Part shown: positions 56,001 to 63,305 of the stretch, piece after piece | Numbering within the stretch: the stretch's first letter is position 1 | How the letters are laid out: every line of letters starts with the position of its first letter | Source: Prostheceraeus crozeri | Taxonomy: Eukaryota > Platyhelminthes > Polycladida > Euryleptidae | Assembly (NCBI GenBank): GCA_907163375.1 | Contig: CAJQUW010006818.1 | Coordinates: 1 to 64,000, forward strand | Length of the DNA stretch: 64,000 nucleotides | Reading direction: 5' to 3' | Notes under the pieces: model-generated | What the model was told of the DNA's origin: nothing | Databases searched by the model: none | What the model saw: only the letters and a program-made list of their open reading frames with translations | Made by a program: the position numbers and the translations under genes

Positions 56001-56388
56001 ATAATAGCATTACACTTCATAACCTACCTGCTCTAAAAAGGGCTTTAAACGCTGGTAGTTGTTCCTTGAAAGCTTCCCACTTTCTCATTCTGAGATCGTA
56101 TAGGTTAATTGGAGGTGTATCTAGAAGCGGTTCAATTCCCTTCGCGATTCCGTCAAGAAGATGGTTGTAGACCTCAAAGTTCTAGAACAACATAAAGTAA
56201 ACAAGCATTTGAGAATGCATTTATTTCTATGCAGCAAATACCTCAGCATCACGCTTGGAAAATTTTGCGATTTCTTTAAAGTTGTCCTGCGAGTTGAGTC
56301 CAAGTAATAACGACTTCGCCTTGCTTTCCGGTTCACGAAGAGGAGTGTAGGAGGAAGGATCCCGTATATATACTCGAAGACCATGTCG
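37935..56388 (-). CDS. PYROXD2: PYROXD2, ten exons covering the C-terminal ~80 percent
   Basis: Host gene for pyridine nucleotide-disulfide oxidoreductase domain-containing protein 2, a phytoene-desaturase-like FAD protein of mitochondria reported to work with respiratory complex IV. Exons in coding order: 56388-56242, 56181-56028, 51956-51908, 51839-51600, 50058-49918, 49250-49178, 48206-48059, 43700-43442, 42172-42052, 38008-37935. All have GT donors and AG acceptors, and phases agree except at exon 51908-51956. Together they encode about 468 residues and end KDMKSHK-stop. Diagnostic blocks are [42 protein letters not shown]. The first ~115 residues, with the GxGxxG nucleotide-binding motif, are not in the window. 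Introns are loaded with mobile elements. The identity rests on recalled vertebrate PYROXD2 sequence. Confidence 0.92.
38673..38697 (-). ncRNA. Hammerhead-ribozyme-like core 4 (left inverted arm)
   Basis: Minus strand: CTGACGA (38691-38697), spare A, 3-bp helix II GAT/ATC around TAA, GAAA (38677-38680), ATTT. Helix III word AATT; helix I GAGT/ACTC. Identical to core 5. Confidence 0.45.
39020..39704 (+). pseudogene. Penelope reverse transcriptase, partial
   Basis: Reads [36 protein letters not shown] (motif A with its Asp), [20 protein letters not shown] (motif B) and [17 protein letters not shown]. The GRPI block and this motif order are characteristic of Penelope-like elements, whose reverse transcriptase is related to telomerase. 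The N-terminal part is absent. The element is a decayed fossil. Confidence 0.88.
39815..40336 (+). pseudogene. Penelope linker and GIY-YIG endonuclease, partial
   Basis: Reads [20 protein letters not shown] (linker), [11 protein letters not shown] (Cys-rich knuckle), [20 protein letters not shown] (GIY-YIG motif) and [11 protein letters not shown]. The end of the domain lies partly in the right arm. The endonuclease distinguishes Penelope-like elements from LINEs. Confidence 0.85.
40679..40703 (+). ncRNA. Hammerhead-ribozyme-like core 5 (right arm)
   Basis: Plus strand: CTGACGA (40679-40685), spare A, helix II GAT/ATC, GAAA (40696-40699), ATTT, then ACTC that can pair with the GAGT-like GAGAGT before the core. 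Helix II is short, so this is the weakest fold of the set. Confidence 0.45.
41098..41697 (+). mobile_element. Mariner-derived 600-bp element
   Basis: The ends CAGGGTGACTCAAAAG (41098) and CTTTTGAGTCACCCTG (to 41697) are exact inverted copies, with TA outside both (41096-41097, 41698-41699). Inside on the plus strand, in broken frames, are [19 protein letters not shown] (second catalytic Asp block) and [16 protein letters not shown] (C-terminal tail) of a mariner-type transposase. It is internally deleted and lies in the last intron region of PYROXD2. Confidence 0.92.
42052..42172 (-). CDS. PYROXD2: PYROXD2 exon
   Basis: 121 nt: [17 protein letters not shown] to [11 protein letters not shown] plus one base of Gly; acceptor TTACAG, donor GTAACT. 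It begins the C-terminal FAD-contacting signature. Confidence 0.95.
42628..42663 (-). ncRNA. Hammerhead-ribozyme-like core 6 (orphan)
   Basis: Minus strand: CTGACGA (42657-42663), spare C, 7-bp perfect helix II GATCTAT/ATAGATC with loop GAGT, GAAA (42634-42637), TATA, TC. Helix III word ATATAT is a perfect palindrome. No Penelope coding sequence lies next to it. Confidence 0.55.
43442..43700 (-). CDS. PYROXD2: PYROXD2 exon
   Basis: 259 nt: [59 protein letters not shown]; acceptor CTCAG, donor GTAGGT. Strong family match throughout. Confidence 0.95.
44510..45286 (+). pseudogene. LINE fragment 1 (CR1/jockey type), inside the hAT element
   Basis: Reads [20 protein letters not shown] (motif A), [30 protein letters not shown] (motif B, Gln-Trp where Gln-Gly is usual) and [10 protein letters not shown] (motif C). 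It then jumps directly to the tail blocks [23 protein letters not shown] near 44850-44940, so the region between is deleted. It ends in AATAAA plus an (ATT)n tail at 45261-45286. Confidence 0.8.
45296..46156 (+). pseudogene. LINE fragment 2, same family, adjacent copy
   Basis: Begins in the thumb ([31 protein letters not shown]) and continues after a frame break into [35 protein letters not shown] and [14 protein letters not shown]. It ends with AATAAA and a second (ATT)n tail at 46139-46156. It lies directly after the tail of fragment 1, so two tails of one family stand in tandem. Confidence 0.85.
46739..47665. mobile_element. Possible hAT-like non-autonomous element
   Basis: The left end TAGGGATGGAAAAACGGGG and the right end TTATTCCAACCCTA are roughly inverted (CTAGGGaTGGAA/TTCCAACCCTAG). 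Flanks show no clear 8-bp duplication, so this is tentative. The interior is non-coding. Confidence 0.35.
48059..48206 (-). CDS. PYROXD2: PYROXD2 exon
   Basis: 148 nt: [16 protein letters not shown] to [16 protein letters not shown]; acceptor TTACAG, donor GTATGG. It matches the 'VAVDRLPSF...IHLN' block. Confidence 0.93.
48594..49130. mobile_element. Possible pogo/Tigger-like remnant
   Basis: The left end TACAGTCCAATCCTCTTTAT with CGGGACA and the later GGTTAATCGGAACAATT plus TTGAATGCACGGTA resemble the Tigger pattern of a TA-flanked CAGT end and repeated TAATCGGGACA words (48660-48720 also). The match between the ends is weak. Confidence 0.35.
49178..49250 (-). CDS. PYROXD2: PYROXD2 exon
   Basis: 73 nt: [24 protein letters not shown] plus one base; acceptor CTTCAG, donor GTGAGC. 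It matches the family 'SPVTKIN' block. Confidence 0.93.
49423..49605. repeat. 183-bp fold-back element
   Basis: Arms of about 75 bp running inward from CTTAGTGGAGAG and CTCTCCACTAAG are inverted copies at around 80 percent, with a loop of roughly 30 bp. Shared inner words are 'AAATCTTTC.GTTAATTGCGAT' and 'TTTCGGCC'. It lies in the intron between the exons at 49178 and 49918. Confidence 0.75.
49918..50058 (-). CDS. PYROXD2: PYROXD2 exon
   Basis: 47 codons: [20 protein letters not shown] to [20 protein letters not shown]; acceptor TTTCAG, donor GTAACC. The VLSNAT block is typical of the family. Confidence 0.94.
50574..50960 (-). pseudogene. Retroelement-type ORF fragment with zinc-knuckle and nuclease-like blocks
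   Basis: 128 codons, minus strand, within a PYROXD2 intron. It reads [46 protein letters not shown] and [17 protein letters not shown]. The Cys/His spacing (CPxC...GDHxxxC...RH..LRD) and RPAD-V-P-W are blocks I associate with the C-terminal ends of reverse-transcriptase-bearing repeats in corals and echinoderms. They may be a zinc knuckle plus a PD-type nuclease. The exact family is not known to me. Confidence 0.5.
51600..51839 (-). CDS. PYROXD2: PYROXD2 exon with substrate-domain core
   Basis: 80 codons: [19 protein letters not shown], then [40 protein letters not shown] and HIFTEA; donor GTAAGT. This is the most conserved block of the protein. Confidence 0.95.
51908..51956 (-). CDS. PYROXD2: PYROXD2 short exon, one base short of frame
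   Basis: 49 nt between acceptor CTATAG and donor GTAAGT. The start reads GGNMAD in the phase set by the upstream exon. The end reads DLMTSPAEK in the phase required by the downstream exon. The two frames differ by one base at a run of four T; five T would give [13 protein letters not shown]. It is either a real frameshift or a sequence error. Confidence 0.8.
52181..52222. repeat. Short GC-rich MITE end / hairpin
   Basis: GGTCCATTC (52181) is inverted at 52214-52222, around CGCCGCGCCGCGTCC. It is related to the end at 34802. Confidence 0.5.
52330..52395. mobile_element. Single hAT-like terminus
   Basis: TAGGGATGTTCGGATCC followed by repeated CGGATC words matches the usual end of a hAT subgroup. 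The hAT transposase remnant at 53994-54413 is on the minus strand, so this could be its 3' end. The other terminus was not found. Confidence 0.5.
52751..53347. repeat. Inverted pair of ~75-bp repeats
   Basis: 52751-52830 and 53268-53347 are inverted copies sharing TTCAAAATTGTCTAGAAG and CAATTGCTACAAAACTTCA. The intervening 440 bp are non-coding. Confidence 0.6.
53994..54413 (-). pseudogene. hAT transposase C-terminal fragment
   Basis: 139 codons, minus strand. The last 70 residues are a hAT dimerisation domain: [40 protein letters not shown] with the SxPSESAFS block, then [17 protein letters not shown]. The preceding part is Ser/Lys-rich linker. The catalytic domain is missing, so it is an inactive remnant in the 4-kb intron between PYROXD2 exons 51956 and 56028. 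It belongs to a different subgroup from the hAT at 19239. Confidence 0.85.
55080..55260 (-). mobile_element. Degenerate Penelope-type 3' end
   Basis: On the minus strand: CTGATGATGAGGATCC (55247 downward), 47 bp later CCGAAATAGGTCC, then ATAAACTTTCTTTCG. This is the order seen at other Penelope ends here (CTGANGA, GAAA, AATAAA-like, pyrimidine-rich end). Helix II is not clean, so it is tentative. Confidence 0.35.
56028..56181 (-). CDS. PYROXD2: PYROXD2 exon
   Basis: Acceptor TTCTAG; reads [20 protein letters not shown] to [10 protein letters not shown] plus one base of the next Gly; donor GTAGGT. It matches the family helical region after the QKDA block. Confidence 0.93.
56242..56388 (-). 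CDS. PYROXD2: PYROXD2 exon (first in window)
   Basis: 49 codons after [24 protein letters not shown] to [10 protein letters not shown], then donor GTATTT. It matches the family segment 'HGL...NPYSFTP...AQFSQKDAQ' after the N-terminal FAD fold. Phase 0 at both ends. Confidence 0.93.
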
Positions 56389-57842
56389 CTGAAAATGTAT
56401 CGTGCAGTACACATGCGAGTCAAAAATGCGGTCCTGTCAAATTTTAAAAGCGATAAGAAAGCTGCTCATTTAGGTTGGCTATGTAAGAACCATACTGTAA
56501 TAATATAAGTATTATGGGGGTATTAATATAAGTATTATATTAGGCTATATAATGGGGGATAATAATGCAAGTATTAAGGGGGGACGCCGAAGAGAGAATT
56601 TAGAGCGCTTAGCGTTTCTTAAGGGAGATGAGAGAGCTCCCATTATTAAGTCTCGATGATGAGGCGACGTTTTTGTAAAGGCGGATTACAGATTTTTGGG
56701 AATCGAGGATGAACAGGATCTGTTTACCTGTGGGAATCGAAAAAAGGCACAGATTGATGTTTATTGAGGATTTGTTTACATGTGCGGATCGCAAAAAGCA
56801 TGCTGTATTTATTGATGAGATGAATTTAATGACAGGATGAGTTTACATGTGGGAAGCGCAACAATTGAATGATGTCTGATTTATCTTTGTGGCATATCTT
56901 TCAAGACATATCATTACCTATTCAGTATTTTGTCAGCCACTACGTGTGGGACCCCGCTCGTCTGGGTTTGACTGTTCAGGTTAGGGGTCGAAGCAGAACT
57001 AGACGAGTACCTGATGATGACTGACGGACTGAAATATTATGTTTTATATCCCTTAATCGGTAGCTGAAGTAGTGGTCGATGTATCGTATTTCAAATGAAG
57101 AAATGTTGGGTTCTATGAAGTATTATAGGCGGATAAAGAAACTGGCGATAACAAATTCAAGTAAAGAAATACATACTATTTTCCATGTGTAGTCTTAGGT
57201 ATAGTGTGCATAATTCCATTGCTTTCGGTGAAGTAGAGTGTCATTGCAGTTCTTTTGTTTACCTCCATTATCCACCATGTGTAATCTTAGATATAGTGTA
57301 GCAGTAGTTCACTTGTAATCGGTGTAGTAGTATCATTGTATTTCTATGTTTTGTCTCCACTTTTCCATTTTTTATCCATCGCTCTCCTGTTGTTTTATAA
57401 TATCCATTTTTAATTTCCTCAAACTATGGTGACCATTGTCCTATTCTATTTCCATTACCAGCATCTGTAGTCGGTACAGTATATTAGACGTCTGTTTTGA
57501 ACGTGTATGCGGCAGTTTTTGATCTTTGGTATTTGTATATTAACAGTAGGAATGCGTAGTGTTACAAGTCTTAAGATTTCCATTTTTACTAGATATTGGG
57601 CCAAAGCTGTTCAATTTCAATTCGTAGCCACGAGAAAGCTACATAGAGTTCTTTTAAGAACTGATTAATTCAATGGTTACAGAAGCATTGCGTTTGTACA
57701 CTTGCGAATTGGAGAACGCCACCAGTCCTCATTAGGATTACCTCAATTAATAATTAAATTTAGTAAGCATTACATTCTATTACAAATGGCTGCTGGGATG
57801 ATTTTCATCATCGAATGAGAATTATGATTACATAAGTATTCA
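56389..57842. other. Intron sequence upstream of the first PYROXD2 exon seen
   Basis: A short direct repeat of GTATTAATATAAGTATTA type lies at 56500-56560. A CTCGTCT/AGACGAG inverted pair lies near 56957-57007. No coding exon was found. Confidence 0.4.

Positions 57843-57903
<61 letters not shown>
57843..57903. repeat. (TA)n microsatellite
   Basis: About 29 uninterrupted TA units, directly next to the 3' end of the Penelope fragment. Confidence 0.97.
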
Positions 57904-57905
<2 letters not shown>

Positions 57906-58440
57906 AAAGAACAAATGCTTTGACCGGACATGTTTCAATCTCCTTTCAAGATCATCTTCAGCGGAAAAGTTGCAATTACAGACAAATCTTTCTTAAATAC
58001 GTAGTCACATTGAAAACTGTTCATTCTGGAAGGCACGTAATAGCATAGAAATCTTAAGTCAGACAGATAAAATAAAATAAAAACACGAAGTTGCAACCTA
58101 CTCAAATAATTTAGAAGATAGTGTGTACAATTCGTAAAATAACTTACAGATTTAAAGAAAGAGTGTATGATCCGTTCCTTTCATTAGCGAGATTTTCATT
58201 ACTTTTTATGAATATCGACTCCAGGATAAATGGTTGCATGCATTTACCAATAATGGAAAAATCTTCTTTTTTAGGACGATGAGGGTGAGTAGAGATTTCA
58301 GTAGGTGAAGGATAACCCTTCATGTGTTCCTTCATCCGAGTGTCGAGGTGGCGTTTCGTGGCGCCGACGTACCGCATTTCGCAACGGTCACAAGCGTATT
58401 GATACACGATAGATGATTTTAGATCACCCGGAATTTATCT
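57904..58440 (-). mobile_element. Penelope-like element, 5'-truncated, abutting (TA)n
   Basis: Minus strand. 58144-58430 reads IVYQYACDRCEMRYVGATKR, HLDTRMKEHMKG, a GIY-YIG endonuclease start with Cys-x2-Cys, then a shortened tail. The 3' part carries a hammerhead-like core and ends exactly at the (TA)n tract. A second, shorter TA tract lies at 58561-58582. Confidence 0.82.
57927..57961 (-). ncRNA. Hammerhead-ribozyme-like core 7 (Penelope 3' end)
   Basis: Minus strand: CTGAAGA (57955-57961), spare T, helix II GATCT/AGATT, GAAA (57933-57936), CATG, TC. Helix III word ACATGT is a perfect palindrome; helix I CCG/CGG pairs 3 bp. Confidence 0.55.
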
Positions 58441-58560
58441 TTATTCGGAAATTGATTTAACAGTTTACAGACTTTGTAAAGCCAAGCTCAAAATGATTTG
58501 AAAAACAAAATTCGCTCTCTGAATGAGTTGCTTCCTCCGAATTTAGAAGTTAGGCCAGTT

Positions 58561-58582
58561 TATATATATATATATATATATA
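58561..58582. repeat. Short (TA)n tract
   Basis: Eleven TA units. Confidence 0.95.
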
Positions 58583-58779
58583 TGACATAAGTATTAATAT
58601 TATAATATAAGTAACAATATAAGTACTATATATTGTAAAATTCATCATTTTGTATCATCTCATACTTGTGTTCTCTCTTTTGAGAAATAAACGATTTAAT
58701 ATTTTGATATTCAAAAATTTCATCATCGCCTCTCCATCTTTTCAATCTGATATAGGATTTTCGTTTTTCTCAGTAGCCG

Positions 58780-59420
58780 CTATAATTCATAAGAGATTCA
58801 GAACGTCATCCTTAATTCTTGATTTTTTCGTGGTCTTGATCACCTTAGTTCCTAAAACTCGTCCTGTGGAAATGTCTAATCCTCGTCCTGTATAGGTCTT
58901 TCGCCCTATTTCCATATTTCTTACTTTTGCTAAGATTCTCGAAGATATAGTGTTTGAGAGCATAACAAATTATACTTTATTAAAACAGTCCGGGCAAACC
59001 AATTTGTCTGTCTACCTTCTTCGTCGACGGTCAGTGCTCTTTATAGAATATACACAAGAAAATCACAAGTAGCCCCACTCGATTCTCATGACTCCAGTGG
59101 TGTGGTCAACTTGCATTTTGACTTTTCACGTGCATTCAACACCACATCGCACAATCTCCCCCTAAAAGACTTCATGGGTGCGGTTTCCATAATGGTTCCA
59201 TCAAGTTGTCGTCATCATACCTCTCAAAACAGATATCAGAAAACAGTAGTCCACAATGTTGCTAGTGATTCTGCCCTAATTAGCTCTGGTGTTCCACAGA
59301 GATATATTTTGGGTCCTTATCATATTTTTTTATACAGTGTGGATCTTCTAATTGATACAAATTGTTTTAAATATGCTGATGATACCACTATTGTAGTGAA
59401 ACTAACTGATGATGTGAAAA
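58780..59420 (+). pseudogene. LINE reverse transcriptase fragment
   Basis: Broken frames read VVLITLVPKTRPVEMSNPRP (58830-58890, the 'PIPK...SNFRP' block), then LHFDFSRAFNTTSHN (motif A with Asp), LISSGVPQRYILGPYHIFLY (motif B, Arg for Gly) and FKYADDTTIV (motif C). It is a jockey/CR1-like LINE remnant with no tail found, probably truncated by the repeat starting at 59440. Confidence 0.8.
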
Positions 59421-59439
59421 ATTATATGTTCTCTCTTAT

Positions 59440-59672
59440 GTCACACCCACGGATAAATTGCTTTGTCTGCGTGTTTGGTCACTGATGGTCACGCCAAGTA
59501 CTAGTCCCGAGGGGCGGAAAGATCAATTTTCCATTGAACGTAATGCAAATTCAAGCCTGAATTCTGACGAACTAAATCATTGACACTGCACTGAATGTAC
59601 ACAGTCAGTAAATTTAGATCGTGAGGAGTCGAACGATGTGAATAGTATTTCCATTTGATGAATTTATCACGG
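59440..59672. repeat. Dispersed repeat family R, left half
   Basis: Colinear with 36361-36613. The right half resumes at 63071 after about 3.4 kb. Confidence 0.75.
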
Positions 59673-60541
59673 AAAGGCATAGCCTCTTCCCGAACGATGT
59701 CGACATATGTCGAGAGTCACTGCTGTTCACTGTACAGCACGAAAGGCTTGATGACGTTGAATAGGGACGATAGAAACTTGCATCACAGGTCAATGAAAAA
59801 GGGTGACAATTGCCGATTCGATCACTGCTAGCGATTAATACAGTCTCGCCGTGCTGCAAAGAAGGGCTCCAGAGATGTTTCCTTCATATGATGGAAACAA
59901 AGGCAAGTTTGATGACGATTCAGTGTAAAACAACTGCCCTATTTGTATTCATATGTAAATGCATCTTGAATAGGAAGTTCAAAATAAGATGTTCAGCACA
60001 AAATTCAGTAGGTCACAGGACTTTTTTGAATATCTGTGAGCGTGCATTATGCAATATAATTGAAAATATCTGTTGAAGAATTAATGAAGTATGCATCAAA
60101 AAACACCAAAAATCATTTGAACTCAAAGTAAATATACAAACGCATCCTTGTATAATATGGCAAGTACATACAATGCACATTGTGCTCGAATAACTACTAT
60201 TCATCTTAGTTTTACAAGTAGGCTTACAAAAGACATAAGGCTTACTTTAGGATGACATGCACCAATTATCGCTGCAGATTGCTACAATATAGTCAGAAGA
60301 TTTTAACAAAGTATTTATTTTGTAGCATGAATTTAATTCAACTCATACAGCAGAGAAGCTGAGCAAGCTGCAATTGATTCCTGCACACAAATGATGTGAA
60401 ATATCTACCAAGATTTTTGTCTTTTTTTCATCATGAGTCGATGACTGAATTCTTTAAAAATGGAATCAGCAACTTCATGTGCCCAATCGTCAAGACCAAG
60501 TCCACGAGAGAGAAGGTGATTCCGAAATAATCTGTGACGTA
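59673..60541. other. Unassigned stretch inside interrupted repeat R
   Basis: No domain is recognised. This is the left part of the 3.4 kb that separates the two halves of repeat R. Confidence 0.4.
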
Positions 60542-61546
60542 CACTGTAAATCGCTCAATGCCATTCACATGTATACGAAGGTTGCATACCAAAGTATTTT
60601 TTTGGTATATTTCTGTATTCTCTTGGTATATATTTGTATGCTTTTCGTATGTTATTTCAAATGTGGTATGCTTTACATACTAAAGCCATACCAGCACAAT
60701 CTTAAAAGGAAGCATCAATCATGTCCAAAGTATGTTGATTTAAGCCTTTTTGTCAATAAAGATCATCACACTAATATTACTACTGCTTTGTAGTAGTGAG
60801 ATACTGACATTCAAGAGTCATACTTCCAATACTGAATTCGATTTTGATACACATAAGTCTAAGGCATTTCATGAATAATCAATAAGTATTCAACCATAAA
60901 CCATTATGCATTATGTAATTTTGAAATTAAGCATATTATCAATCCGAAATAAAAACACATTATAATTCATGAACACAAAAGATAGTTATGTTTCAGATAT
61001 ATAAGTCAACATGGTCGCACGAAAGATGTCGTATAAATGAATTGATGCTAATCAACTTGGTTCATAAAGTAGAGCTAACCAAGCGTGCTGTCAACGTTGC
61101 TATACAAGTAGCAACGACGACATACTCGTAAAGCATAAAATTCACAATAAATCTAATCTGGTTAAATACCACACTAACAATAATATATATACACGACTGG
61201 TATTACTGAAAAAAAGTTAAGTGACAGTAGTATGTAATATATATATATATATATATATTTGCTATGTGACTTAAAAGCTCTTCATACGAAACACGTACCA
61301 ATTTGCATCGGGTCTCGTATATAAAACATACCAACAACTCGTATTTCAATGTAAAACAGCCAATCACAGATAGAATAGCTCGTATCGCTACATACCAATC
61401 AGATACGAAAGTAAGTGAGATTTCGTATGAAAAACATACCAGATCTCTGTAAGCATACCACAATCTCGTATCAGATGTTCGTTTCAAATTGTATGTGATT
61501 TTGGTATATGTTTGTATGTAATTTTCGTATCCAGCGATTTACAGTG
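60542..61546. mobile_element. 1-kb MITE with CACTGTAAATCGCT ends and TA target
   Basis: CACTGTAAATCGCT (60542-60555) is exactly inverted at 61533-61546. TA lies outside both ends (60540-60541 and 61547-61548). GTATG/CATAC and TTGGTATAT words recur in the subterminal zones. A (TA)n tract interrupts it at 61236-61258. A truncated sister copy is at 6195-6599. The TA duplication suggests Tc1/mariner-type mobilisation. Confidence 0.85.
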
Positions 61547-61581
61547 TAGGTGAGGCAATCGTTAACGGTTTAGACAATTAG

Positions 61582-61836
61582 ATGATTAGGGGGGATGATG
61601 ATGAATTTGAAGCCGAGATGGCAGACCTACCGATTGATATTGTAATTCAGTATGTTTCGGACGAAGAATTTGATCATGCAGCTACATCTCCCACTATTGA
61701 GGCCAGTAGAAGTGGGCATGATAGCTCTATTTGGCATAAAAAAGATTTTATCCTACCGGAACATACATGTTTGCATGATGATTCATACGATTCGGTCGAT
61801 GAGGTGTCTGTCGATATGAGCCCATTTCATCTTTAG
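61582..61836 (+). CDS. Small acidic ORF, unknown
   Basis: 84 codons, rich in Asp and Glu, with DDDEFEAEMADLP and YVSDEEFDHA, ending at a stop at 61834-61836. Acidic N-terminal segments of this look occur in piggyBac-type transposases, but no catalytic part follows. It is not recognised and may be chance. Confidence 0.25.
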   Translation: MIRGDDDEFEAEMADLPIDIVIQYVSDEEFDHAATSPTIEASRSGHDSSIWHKKDFILPEHTCLHDDSYDSVDEVSVDMSPFHL

Positions 61837-63070
61837 GGGAGACATTGTGACAGGAGGGGAAAAATGAAATATGAGGTGTGGCTAAGAATTATTGAGACTT
61901 TCATGATAGAAGATGATAATGTATATATGGTCTAATATCCGATTTGTCGTTGAACAGTAGTGCTCTAGCAATCATCTGACAAAAAATTGAGTCTTTCCGA
62001 TTTACATATCACCTTATTATCGCTGATTATCATAGATAAGTAAATGTGCGTGCAACGAGGCACAATAGATGGTCATTTTTCGAAATTGTATCGAATTTTT
62101 TGACTGGGTTTTACACCTGCACACGAATTTTGCTTGGCGAAACACTTGCTAATGTTTTTAATGACTTCTAAACCCATATGGCTATAAAATTCTTTCCCTT
62201 TTGACCACTTTGCGCTGGCGAAGATGCCATCCGCGTCCGGTGAACCCACTGAAGCTTGCAGAGCATTTAGTTGAGCAAAATCAATGTGTCGATGAACGGC
62301 GCTCATTGGCGAGCATGTAAGGAGAGCCATTTTTCACTGCGGAATATTGAACAATTAACAAAAGGTTAGCATGGACTTGTTCATCCAGGAAAAACTGCAA
62401 CTCTGCTACTTGTGCTTGATCTGGGCCTTCAATGCAATTTGCTTCGTAAAAATGGCGCCATCAATCAGGAATCGTTAAAAAGACATGAATGAGTGAGCTT
62501 GACTACGTTACTCAAGACGATACCTGGACGTAGAACCTGCGAGAAAATGGTCTAAGATCTGGCCCTTATCGACAGCACCAACTCCATCTTTGATCACTAA
62601 CACGAGTCTACATTTTGCTAAAAAACAAATTTATTCTTATTAACACGCAGAGTTGTCGATGCTGTTTGGCAGTCACCATGGCATGATAGGCCCACGCACC
62701 AGTTTTAAACTGTGATAAGTGTCTTTGACTGACTCGAAAGAGAAATTATGAAAATCGAGTTTTGAGATGAGGATGTTGTTGTGGATTATTCTATCGAAAT
62801 TAGGCCTATTTAGATTGACAAGGAATGATTCAATAACAAATTAACCATGATAATAGTGATGAGAGATTGTCGATTCCACAAAGCAATCAATGTGGCAAAA
62901 TCAGATTCAACGCGCATTGTCGACATAAGTTGACATTCTGAAAACTGATCAGATCATCAATATCTATCGTAATATCCCCTACAGATGTTCTTATATCCCT
63001 TCTTACGGAACAAATACAGTTGACATAATATTTTTCAATCATTCATAAAAATGCGTGCGTCAAGAGGATA
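61837..63070. other. Unassigned stretch inside interrupted repeat R
   Basis: An 85-codon minus-strand frame (62073-62330) has no recognisable domain. No terminal repeats were found. Confidence 0.4.
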
Positions 63071-63305
63071 GAGTCAAAGATAGGTACTGTTCACTTGGCA
63101 GATCTTCATTCTTCAAAGTGACAACGACAGCTCGTGTGTTCCCTAATACAACTTTCCTCACGCATTGCTCGAACTTGGCCAATCACATAAGCCAAAGGGA
63201 GACGACTCTCTGCATTGCAGACGCCATTGCATACATACAATGAATATATGAGATAGAATGTACAGTGAGATAGAATCGTGTCACCTCTAGAGTAACAGCG
63301 ACAGA
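63071..63305. repeat. Dispersed repeat family R, right half
   Basis: Colinear with 36623-36840. Shared words include 'GAGTCAAAGATAGGTAC', 'AGCTCGTGTGTTCC' and 'AAGCCAAAGGGAGACGA'. Confidence 0.75.

Noticed and set aside
57005-57045. CTGATGATGACTGACGGACTGAAA on the plus strand
   Set aside because: It looks like the other Penelope ends in order, but the middle is a direct, not inverted, repeat and cannot form helix II.
62073-62330. 85-codon minus-strand frame as a possible first PYROXD2 exon
   Set aside because: It has a good start context, but no GxGxxG motif or family similarity.
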